Below, piece by piece: positions 28,823 through 37,877 of a stretch of DNA of 64,000 nt (position 1 is the stretch's first letter; every line of letters begins with the position of its first letter). A program made the translations under genes and the position numbers. The notes beneath the pieces are model-generated. The model did no database searches. It had not been told where the DNA came from and was given only the letters and a program-made list of their open reading frames with translations. Source of the DNA: Lachancea dasiensis (taxonomy: Eukaryota; Ascomycota; Saccharomycetes; Saccharomycetales; Saccharomycetaceae); contig LT598459.1 in the NCBI GenBank assembly GCA_900074725.1, positions 568,467 through 632,466 on the forward strand. Direction: 5' to 3'.

Positions 28823-30452
28823 TGATAATGTATGTTTTTCCGTTTCGTGGATCTGGTACACGCAACTAAGTCGGGTGGCACCACTTAAATCACGCCTCTG
28901 TGAAGTTTATGGTGGGTTCAGGAAGGCGAAAGCGCTCAACGATACCCTTGGCCCTTTTAAAGGATAAATATTGCTGGGTTGATCTTGGAGACATCTGTGG
29001 TAATGACCCGTATCATGATTGATCTTCTTTGCCCATTTTTGTCTGCCACTGCATTTTCTGAATTGTGAACCTCAAGATGGCTGGTTTCCTATACTTAAAT
29101 TAAGATGACCAGCACCTAATTCTGAACAAAAGTGGGAAAACATTTTGACAGCAAGACATGTGAGATCAATCATGATACGATTCAATGACCATCCAACTGA
29201 TACACTAATGGGGGGATTTGCTTTCCTGTCTGGAGACCGTACTTTGGTTTCGGTAAGGCCAAGAACGATTGATATCTGAAATCCCATAATCAGAATCATG
29301 ATGGACATTGGTGATTGATTGTTCAGAAGTTGTAACGTATGCCGTAGCCCGGGGGACTTCATTCGCTTAGTAACATTGAGTTGGTGCCGTTAATTGCAAA
29401 CTGGGAGGTGCGATCCATTTGATGCGATCCATTTGGTTTTACAAATTTACGATTGAGATCATAATATCCAGCCCAAGTTCTCAAGAGAACGATCATGTCC
29501 AGTATCTCCTACAGTCCAAACATGCTGGGTTATCGGGTGGGATACGGGAACATATCTTTGGAGAAGCACCAGTAACAAGCCCAGAATCTTTAACTGGTCA
29601 TGAAGAGCCGTTTCTTCATGGGCCACTCTTTTATAGCTCGTAGAGCACGCATCCAGCGGAATCAAATGCCCGGTCTACTCCTGATCTTTAATGCGGTAAT
29701 GAGACACAGTGGCCGTGACGCTCTGGCCTTTGCCTTTGCGGCAGGTATCAAACAATTATCTCGCCGCTGAAGGTCTTTCGATATCTTAGTATATAGCGGC
29801 CACCTGAGGAAGATACTAGGCCCCTAGACATGAAACTTCGAACATTGACAGTTTTCGCTTTCTATTTAGAGTTGAGACATAGGGGGATGTTTGTGATATT
29901 TGGCTCGATGGAACGATTTAGACTCAAACTCGAATTTCGTGATTTTGGTCTCCGTCAAAGTTACCAAGGTAAGAGCTTAAGCATCCTGAGTTTTTGCTGG
30001 TAAGCTGTATAAGAGTACTAAACTCATGTGGGTTCGCCTGGCTGCATGCTTCTTCCATGGGGGACTCCAAAGGAAAGGAGGGACAAGTCTCGAAACTCTC
30101 GTCGATGCCGAGTGAAGACCATGGTGGTCCAGAAAAAGGAGATTAACTAAGTCCCGAGGAGCCCTCTACTACGTCCGGTTGCTACACGGAGGTGGATGAA
30201 TGGTTGCTTCAGCGAAGCTGTTTTCAGAGCTCCTCTGATGCTGCAAATGGTAACCTGGAGAGCTAACAAGATCAAACTATGGAAATGCCGTGATTATGCG
30301 ACGCGGAGGTCGGGCAACAGTGGAGTTGGCACCCAGAATGTCATTTTTAAGCTTAGAGTCTTGGTTTTCTGTGCTATTCGCTACTGACTTAAACTGGAAA
30401 ATTTAGTACGCTTATTGAAGCTCAGCTCATCACGAACATTTGAAGAGGCAAA
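28823..30452. other. 1.6-kb gene-free interval, AIM44 to TGS1, with a hairpin-rich part
   Basis: The longest gene-free stretch of the window. Its ORFs (up to 96 codons) have no recognisable features. From about 30110 to 30265 the sequence becomes GC-richer and holds several stem-loops: GACC/GGTC at 30117-30129, TCCG/CGGA at 30174-30190, GCTTC/GAAGC at 30206-30218, and an 8-bp stem with one mismatch between 30228-30235 and 30257-30264. A T5 run follows at 30344-30348. This could be an unannotated RNA or simply the two promoters. Confidence 0.4.
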
Positions 30453-31346
30453 ATGGCAAAGCCAAATCAACTCAGGCCCGACCAACTGAGTCATTTTGTG
30501 CATTTGTCGAAGCACAAGTACCGGAAGCATCGCAGAGCTCTCAAGAGTTTGTTCAAGCGTAATGAATATAGAATTGAACCCAATACACCTGTGCAGGATC
30601 GATCCATCTACAAATACTGGAAAAACCGGCTGCGTTTATTCTCGAAAATGGAATGCCGTGATCTGTATATGACGCACGAGCTGTGGTTCAGTGTAACACC
30701 CGAGGTGGTTGCCAAGTTTGCCGCTAGATTTATCAAGAGCTGTTTGCCCGATGCAGAAGTGATGCTAGACGTCTATTGTGGCGGCGGTGGGAATACGATT
30801 CAATTTGCACAATATTTCAGCAAGGTTTACGGCGTGGATAACTCCTTGGAACATCTATATTGCACCTACCGCAACGCTCAGGCCTACAATGTTGAAGATA
30901 GAATCTGGCTGAAGCTTGGAGACTGGCCCACACTCAGCCGAAAAAAACGATTCAACAAGCTTAAGATTGACTGCGTCTTTTCGTCTCCTCCCTGGGGCGG
31001 TCCACAGTATCTGAAAAGCGAGCTCTACGATTTGGAGGCCGCTTTGCTCCCGCAGGGTCTCCGAGAAACCCTGCAAGGTCTCTTTCAAGTGAGTGGGAAC
31101 GTGGTACTATTTCTGCCGCGAAATTCGGATCTAGGACAAATCTCTCGGGTCACACGAGAACTTTTAGGTGAGCAAGCCCGCTGCAAGGTTCTATACGTCA
31201 AGGAGAACGGCTTTTTGAAAGGCATATTATGTTTCTGGGGAGAGCGATTCTACAATTACCACGGGCATGTAGAACTCGGGCATGAGCAAGAGACTTCGAA
31301 GCCCGGAGCCACTTCTTCGCGTATAGATTATTCGGTTGACGGCTAA
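30453..31346 (+). CDS. TGS1: TGS1, RNA cap trimethylguanosine synthase
   Basis: 297 residues (315 in S. cerevisiae). It hypermethylates the m7G cap of snRNAs, snoRNAs and telomerase RNA in the nucleolus. The conserved approach HELWFSVTPEVVAKFAA precedes the SAM-binding motif DVYCGGGGNTIQFA, and the catalytic motif is SPPWGG, with SPPW at 178-181, where the tryptophan stacks on the guanine cap. The N-terminus is basic and short, lacking the long extension of metazoan Tgs1. It corresponds to YPL157W. Confidence 0.97.
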   Translation: MAKPNQLRPDQLSHFVHLSKHKYRKHRRALKSLFKRNEYRIEPNTPVQDRSIYKYWKNRLRLFSKMECRDLYMTHELWFSVTPEVVAKFAARFIKSCLPDAEVMLDVYCGGGGNTIQFAQYFSKVYGVDNSLEHLYCTYRNAQAYNVEDRIWLKLGDWPTLSRKKRFNKLKIDCVFSSPPWGGPQYLKSELYDLEAALLPQGLRETLQGLFQVSGNVVLFLPRNSDLGQISRVTRELLGEQARCKVLYVKENGFLKGILCFWGERFYNYHGHVELGHEQETSKPGATSSRIDYSVDG

Positions 31347-31509
31347 GAGAAGAATCGATTATGCTAATGTTGAATGTAATTTCTTAGAGTAAATATGACG
31401 ATGGTTCTTAAGATACTGTTGATTATAATGACGTTAAAACGAATGACTTGAAAATGCAGAGATGCTAGACGGAGAACGGACCAAATGGACGTTGTAAGTT
31501 CTCCCAGAT

Positions 31510-32313
31510 TCATGAATTGGATGGAGCGTTGTTGCGGGCAAACATGACATTGCCCTCGGCCACAGACTTTAGCTTGTCCAGAAGCTTGTGGCGCGCATGC
31601 ATATCCTGAATGTCAGTTTGAAAGTCAGTGTTGATGACTGAGTGGCCGTTGATGAACAGATACGGAGCCGCGTGCGATACTTGAGCGCCCTTTTTTTGGT
31701 TCGCCGGGCGCTGCACTTTGGTCTTTTCGATGAAAGACTCCAGTTGAGCGCCTCGGGAATGCTTCTCGAGATCCACCACCACCGGTGGGGGCGATATCTC
31801 GTAGTGCCGCTGCAGGAGCGTACGCAACAGCTGCGAGTCGTGATGGGAGTCTACGAAGATCACCACCGGCGAGGTGTTGAGGATTTCTTGGAAGTTGACC
31901 GCCGGATCGAACCCAACATGCTGCGGCTTGTAGTTGTGGGGGCCATGTACCACCTCAGACCGCACTACCTCAGTGGTCGCAACCCGCGTGGCCGACGCTC
32001 TCCTCGCCGTCGTCGAGCTGCTGGCGTCGATCTCCAGCTTGATTTCCGAAAAAATCTGCTCCACCTGCTTCGTGTCGTCCTGGACCACCGCAGCCGGTTC
32101 GAACACCGCCTGCGGTACCGCTGGATCCAGACCGGCTGTCCCCGGGGTCCCAACTTCCGGTTCTTCGTTGCTATGTGTTAACGACCCATACAGACGCACA
32201 GCGTCGCAGCTCGTGTAGCCCACAAACACCAGAATTGCCAGCAATCCCAGCGCAGAGTACACCGCTTTTGACGACTTGGATGAAACTTTGGTGTTGGCTA
32301 CCTTGATGCCCAT
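31510..32313 (-). CDS. PRM4: PRM4, pheromone-regulated membrane protein with a degenerate glutaredoxin-like domain
   Basis: 267 residues from the ATG at 32313; the frame continues 24 codons upstream to a GTG, which I do not use. One membrane segment (AVYSALGLLAILVFVGYTS) near residues 18-38 makes this a single-pass protein. The C-terminal part has a thioredoxin/glutaredoxin-like outline: VVIFVDSHHDSQLLRTLLQ as the first strand and helix, then APYLFINGHSVINTD where glutaredoxins have the cis-proline and FING motif. The CPYC/CPYS active-site cysteine is replaced by SHHD, so no redox activity is expected. S. cerevisiae Prm4 is induced by pheromone through Ste12, and an exact Ste12 site lies upstream here. 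The coding DNA is GC-rich compared with its neighbours. Confidence 0.88.
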   Translation of the reverse strand: MGIKVANTKVSSKSSKAVYSALGLLAILVFVGYTSCDAVRLYGSLTHSNEEPEVGTPGTAGLDPAVPQAVFEPAAVVQDDTKQVEQIFSEIKLEIDASSSTTARRASATRVATTEVVRSEVVHGPHNYKPQHVGFDPAVNFQEILNTSPVVIFVDSHHDSQLLRTLLQRHYEISPPPVVVDLEKHSRGAQLESFIEKTKVQRPANQKKGAQVSHAAPYLFINGHSVINTDFQTDIQDMHARHKLLDKLKSVAEGNVMFARNNAPSNS

Positions 32314-32505
32314 GATGATGCTCTTCGCTGCGTAGCCTGGAGAAGGATATGTGTGAAAAAAGATCAAAGCTTCCACTTCGCACACCGGAGCCGCTCACTA
32401 GCTTGGCCCGTCCCCGTTTCCAAACTCGTTCCACTTTTTATACTCTTTTATCACTCTGCTCGAACGCTTTCCAAGGTGCTTCGCCTCCGGATCCAAAACC
32501 ACCGC

Positions 32506-32512
32506 TGTTTCA
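32506..32512 (-). promoter_or_regulatory. Pheromone response element (TGAAACA) upstream of PRM4
   Basis: An exact Ste12 binding site, read on the minus strand, about 195 bp upstream of the PRM4 ATG. A one-mismatch copy (CGAAACA, plus strand, 32569-32575) lies about 60 bp away; Ste12 usually acts on pairs. S. cerevisiae PRM4 is a Ste12 target. Confidence 0.6.
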
Positions 32513-33416
32513 CCCTGCACCGAATATCCCCAGACCTCTTTCCGGAACAGGCATTTTCTGTCTTGACACGAAACAACACCAGAGCCGGACACTGGGCAGC
32601 TGTGACGCAACGACTACCGTCAAGCCTTTGACTGCGGCTCTTGAATCTAGACTCACGGCAGGCTGGGACCACCCCAGAGATGCCCGATAGAGGAGAAAAA
32701 TTTCCTCACAAAACCGTTGTGCCCTCTAGTACTCATCACCTTCTGCCAATGTTGCAGCCCTGTTTCCGATTGCGAGACGGCCCCAAATCAGGCAGAAAAT
32801 GCTGGTCTCTGTCGCTAATTTTGATACATCCTAGCCTGCTTATCGGGCACACACCGGACTCGAACAACTCAGAAAGTCCATAGCGAGCTAGGCTGGGGCT
32901 GGCTTCACAAGGTTTTCCGTGATTGGCAATCTTTGACTATCATGCGTAGGCCCGGTGTAGCATTTCGTTATTAGCCTTGAGAAACGTGGATGGTGGGAGT
33001 ATGCGTGCTTCCTATTCTGGGCAACCTGTGCAGGCCAACAATCGCGAAAAACCAGCCAAATAACGACACACAAAAAAATTTCAGCAGGCAGGGGAAAGCA
33101 GAGCCGGGAAGGGCGAGGATGGGTTCGCTCATGCCAAGCAAAAACGCATCGGGGGCTGCTGGAGGATGCTCGAACTGCGGACAGTTCAAGCGTGGGCTGG
33201 AAAAAGGATAGAGCTTTGTGCGGATGGAATATTTGCAGGCTATTGAGGCTATTTTTGGGTGCCAAGAGAGTGTAGGAAAGAGGGCTGCGGAGGCGCAGAC
33301 GCCTGGGACAGGTAGTTGCGAGGGGAAACGTGCGTTTACGGGGCCGCGCCAGGTGTTCAAGGTTTTGCGACAGAATAGTATAAAGTGATATACAGTGGCT
33401 CAGCAGGGCCGCACCC

Positions 33417-33512
33417 GCTTTGGTACCAGCTTTAGTAACCGTTTTGGCAACCGTTTTGGTAACCGTTTTGGTAACCGTTTTGGTAACCGTTTTAGTAACC
33501 ATTTTGGTTACC
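33417..33512. repeat. 12-bp tandem repeat, eight units (GTTTTGGTAACC type)
   Basis: Eight consecutive 12-bp units; three central units are identical (GTTTTGGTAACC) and those at the ends carry one to three changes, the pattern left by unequal exchange or slippage. On the minus strand it would read as repeated Val-Thr-Lys-Thr, but no credible gene uses it. The last unit runs into a Reb1 site. Confidence 0.92.
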
Positions 33513-33514
33513 CG
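33508..33514 (-). promoter_or_regulatory. Reb1-type site (TTACCCG) at the edge of the 12-bp repeat
   Basis: GGTTACCCGT contains the exact Reb1 core TTACCCG. Reb1 excludes nucleosomes and can stop RNA polymerase II read-through. The site lies about 300 bp beyond the KIP2 stop and 1.2 kb before PRM4, so it may insulate the two same-strand genes. Confidence 0.5.
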
Positions 33515-33670
33515 TTTTGAAGTTAATCTGATACTAAGAGTAGGATTGCCTTATCCAGCATTAGCAGAAGAAGTTGCCCATTCTATATATTGAGCTGTAA
33601 CGCTTCGTTACAGTTTACACTTGTCTGATCGTCCACTGCTCCCCCCAGGAGACGCTCGGCACGAAGACAA

Positions 33671-33740
33671 CAACCCACAACAACCCACAACAACTCACAA
33701 CAACTCACAACAACTCACAACAACTCACAACAACTCACAA
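33671..33740. repeat. 10-bp tandem repeat, seven units (CAACTCACAA type)
   Basis: Two CAACCCACAA units followed by five identical CAACTCACAA units, in the 3' flank of KIP2 about 65 bp past the stop. It is therefore probably transcribed in the KIP2 3' UTR. It is strand-asymmetric (no G on the plus strand). Confidence 0.93.
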
Positions 33741-33805
33741 GTAGGTGTTTCGTATATAATTACAACCCGGTTGTGATCCGGGTCAACCCGTTGTCCATCC
33801 TGGGC

Positions 33806-35746
33806 TCACAGCTTCCCAGGAACTCTATAGCCGGTGCCACCATTGTTCTCGAGAGGGAGCGGTCGCAGCGCCCCCTCCCGCAATCTCTTGGCGCTTTGTA
33901 GGGCCTCCAGCATCTTGTTTTTGCGCGTGAGACCCTTACGCAGCTCCATGATCTCCTCTTCTTGTTCTCGCAGCAGCCTCTGCAGGTCCTGGCTGGCGCG
34001 TGTAGGCTGTTGCTGCCTCGTACAGAGGTCAGTCTCCGCGTCAGCCAGCTTTCTCTCCAAGCGGGCGTTGTGGAAGCGGTATTCCCGCAGCTGCGACTCC
34101 AAACCTTGAATCTTGCTCTCCAGTAGTGCGCCTATCGCCGTGGGCAGCATTTCCACTATTTCCAGGAACTGCTCGTCCTGTACTGGGGTATCGTCCTTGT
34201 CTAGGAGCTTTTCGCAGTGCTGGAGCCTGGACTTCAGAGCTTCGTTCTCCCGTCGCAGCGCGTCCATGCCAAGGTCTCCACCGCTGCCATTGCCATGGTA
34301 GATATTCTGCTGTCTTTTCAGCTCGCAGATGACCTCCTGTTGTTCGTCGATCTGACGTTTAAGACTGTGCAACGACTTCTCACGTTCTGCGCTGGCCTCA
34401 ACCTCGTTTCGTTTCACGGTCATCGACACGTTTTTAGCCCGCGAAGCAAAACGTATCGTGTTCGCGGTCTCTGACATGGCATCCGCCTTTGTGTCGATGG
34501 TGCATATCGTCGTCACTATGCTGTCGCCAGACAGCGCCGGTTGCAAAATTCGCGTGAGCTTCGAGTCGCGGTAGGGAATGTGACTGTTGCCGAAATTGGA
34601 GCTCGCTTGGGTGCTGCCAGCGCTTAGTTTAGATATTACTGTCCCCAAGGCCAAAAGCGACTTGTTGATAAAAGCCCCTTCTTTGCGGCGCTCTTGTTGT
34701 CCTGCAGCTCTCTCAGATCCAGCCAAATCGCATAATGACAACGTACTGTTGGTCTCTAGGCCAGTCAACAGGTCTGTACATGTAAGGGCAACGGACACAA
34801 TTGTGTGGGACCGAGAGCTTCTGGTATTGTAGTCCGTTTCTCCCGTCCTTCGGTTCTTATTCCCTATGGCTATCCACTTCATCAGCTCATCTGTAGAATG
34901 TACCTGTTGGTCTGTTAATCCAACCACTCGGACACCATGCTTGGCATCGTCCCGAATTTGAAGCTCAGTGCCGGAACTGTGAACTGATTTCGGGTTGAAA
35001 GAGCCGTGTGTGGGCAGGGGGGGTTTGAAATCTTGGTAGCTCAACAGGTCGTAAATCTTTTCGTTGTATATCTCCAGATAGGAAACTTTGACTGCAAAAG
35101 ACTTGTGCTCGCGGCTTTCCGCTGCGATCAGGGCAAAAACCTGCTCTACGGAGAGCAAGATAAGACCGGCATCATCTGCAGTTCCGCTCATCGTGAATGT
35201 CTTTCCGGAACCCGTCATACCGTAGGCAAAAATGATGGCATTAAATCCTTGGAATAACTTATCTATCAGCGGTTTCCCAATTTCCTCATACACACGGGAA
35301 TTGTCGGCTTGTGGATTGAATACATTATCAAACGTGAACTCTCCCAAATCTTCGTGACTGATAGTATGATCCCCACGTACTGACCACAGGCTTTTGGAGT
35401 TTACCTCTGGTGGTTTCACTCTTATCGAAACAGAGATTGTGCCCCGGTAAAGGGGGGTGCTACCATTGCGTAATACGCTATCCACATTAACCAGTCCGTC
35501 GGAAAGCTTTCCCCGGCTGCTTGAGCCAGAGCTCGTCCTAGTAGGTGACGAGATCGTGGAACGAGTCGGGGAGTTTTGTCTGCTTCTCCGGGAGTTTGAG
35601 GATGTTACTGAAACCGGGGTCGTCAGAGGTGTGACTGACGTCTTGCGCTTTCCAAGTGAAAGTGACATTCCGCTTCGCAAAGCCGGACTTTGGGGCGTTT
35701 GGTGCGATCTCGGTATGGTTCTTCTTGTCGGACTCTTGTGGATCAT
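33806..35746 (-). CDS. KIP2: KIP2, plus-end-directed kinesin of cytoplasmic microtubules
   Basis: 646 residues (706 in S. cerevisiae). Kip2 walks to microtubule plus ends, stabilises cytoplasmic microtubules and carries Bik1 and dynein for spindle positioning. A basic Ser/Thr/Pro-rich N-terminal extension of about 95 residues, with several S/T-P sites, precedes the motor. In the motor are the P-loop GMTGSGKT at 176-183, switch I NTRSSRSH, and switch II DLAGSE. A coiled coil with heptad pattern follows (LKRQIDEQQEVICELKRQ, then the conserved ENEALKSRLQHCEKLLDKD and FLEIVEMLP). It corresponds to YPL155C and ends in LQSAKRLREGALRPL, as the S. cerevisiae protein does. Confidence 0.97.
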   Translation of the reverse strand: MIHKSPTRRTIPRSHQTPQSPALRSGMSLSLGKRKTSVTPLTTPVSVTSSNSRRSRQNSPTRSTISSPTRTSSGSSSRGKLSDGLVNVDSVLRNGSTPLYRGTISVSIRVKPPEVNSKSLWSVRGDHTISHEDLGEFTFDNVFNPQADNSRVYEEIGKPLIDKLFQGFNAIIFAYGMTGSGKTFTMSGTADDAGLILLSVEQVFALIAAESREHKSFAVKVSYLEIYNEKIYDLLSYQDFKPPLPTHGSFNPKSVHSSGTELQIRDDAKHGVRVVGLTDQQVHSTDELMKWIAIGNKNRRTGETDYNTRSSRSHTIVSVALTCTDLLTGLETNSTLSLCDLAGSERAAGQQERRKEGAFINKSLLALGTVISKLSAGSTQASSNFGNSHIPYRDSKLTRILQPALSGDSIVTTICTIDTKADAMSETANTIRFASRAKNVSMTVKRNEVEASAEREKSLHSLKRQIDEQQEVICELKRQQNIYHGNGSGGDLGMDALRRENEALKSRLQHCEKLLDKDDTPVQDEQFLEIVEMLPTAIGALLESKIQGLESQLREYRFHNARLERKLADAETDLCTRQQQPTRASQDLQRLLREQEEEIMELRKGLTRKNKMLEALQSAKRLREGALRPLPLENNGGTGYRVPGKL

Positions 35747-36243
35747 AGTATATCAGCGATGAGAAGTTTCCAACTTCAACGCGGATAAAAAAAAGAAACT
35801 GGTCGATGACAGTTGACCCTTCACACAAACCACAGATTCTAGTAAAAGCCTTTATCAAATGTTGCCCTTCTAAATGTTAGTTTTGAAGTTAATTTCGGCT
35901 ATTGTTTACCCACCTTAAGAACAGGAAATTAAATAACAATCAGGTTTCGAGAAAAACAACCATTGCAGCACAAGTTGATAAAAAAACCTATAGGTACAGA
36001 GCTCGAAATCGAGGTTAGCATATCTTGCTACACACTACGATCTCAATTATTTCTTTAGATAACATTTATCATTTTACTTGATATTTTAAAACTTCACAAT
36101 GCTGTATCACATTCAGTCTAATTTTTGCACATTGTAAAGTCACAACCCAGATATGGGTCCCTACAACTGTGTTTGCTTTTTCATGTTTATTTTCATGTTT
36201 TTATTCTGTTGAATGATCCCAACCCTTGGGTGCTGTTACCAAA
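35747..36243. other. KIP2 promoter / PEP4 3' flank
   Basis: 497 bp, markedly AT-rich, with no credible gene. It contains the KIP2 promoter and the PEP4 terminator, both on the minus strand. Confidence 0.6.
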
Positions 36244-37500
<1,257 letters not shown>

Positions 37501-37661
37501 TTAAATTTGCTTTTGGAAATTAGGCTCTATCCGTTGAAGAGAAGCCAATATACGCTATTCTACGAGGAGTTGTACCTTGTTAATAAAACGCAGTTAAATG
37601 TTTTGGGCGCTGTAGAACACTTCTTCAGAATGAAAGCCCTGTAGTTCCGTGTTCTTTGCCC

Positions 37662-37670
37662 CTTTATATA
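37662..37670 (-). promoter_or_regulatory. TATA box of PEP4 (TATATAAAG)
   Basis: TATATAAAG on the minus strand, 165 bp before the PEP4 ATG, a strong match to the yeast TATAWAWR consensus. Confidence 0.55.
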
Positions 37671-37741
37671 ATACAGCAGGGATGCCTACCTTAGGTTATT
37701 GTGTCTGCCTATAATTTCAACCCCTTACTCATAAATTCAGA

Positions 37742-37748
37742 CGGGTAA
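37742..37748 (-). promoter_or_regulatory. Reb1-type site (CGGGTAA on the plus strand) upstream of PEP4
   Basis: ACGGGTAAC contains the exact Reb1 core, about 245 bp before the PEP4 ATG and about 130 bp past the RAD53 stop. The place suits either promoter opening for PEP4 or blocking of read-through from RAD53. Confidence 0.5.
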
Positions 37749-37877
37749 CTTTTCGACTCAGCGTTTGAAGAGAATGGCCTTGGTTCGAGCCATACATGTA
37801 TCATTATTGTACTGGGCGAGACTTCACCTGCACCGGGCGGGAAAACAGCCGCTTGATGGGTGTGCATCATAGAAAAC

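Larger units (their letters stand above)
32314..33805. other. 1.5-kb GC-rich interval, KIP2 3' end to PRM4
   Basis: No supportable gene. It holds, from right to left, a 10-bp tandem repeat just past the KIP2 stop, a 12-bp tandem repeat ending in a Reb1 site, a GC-rich stretch with many overlapping long ORFs on all frames, and a pheromone response element near PRM4. The longest ORF (204 codons, 32888-33502, minus) starts inside the 12-bp repeat and looks spurious. Confidence 0.6.

Noticed and set aside
29072-29362. 96-codon minus-strand ORF upstream of AIM44
   Set aside because: No similarity or features recognised, and its placement in a long AT-balanced intergenic region makes chance likely.
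31642-32181. 179-codon plus-strand ORF opposite PRM4
   Set aside because: It is fully antisense to PRM4, whose product has a membrane segment and recognisable domain; the antisense product is Arg/His/Leu-rich as expected of a shadow frame.
32888-33502. 204-codon minus-strand ORF starting in the 12-bp repeat
   Set aside because: Its start is just the repeat read as Val-Thr-Lys-Thr, the rest has the Arg/Pro/Ser/His/Cys-rich look of a chance ORF in GC-rich DNA, and two other frames are also open over the same stretch.
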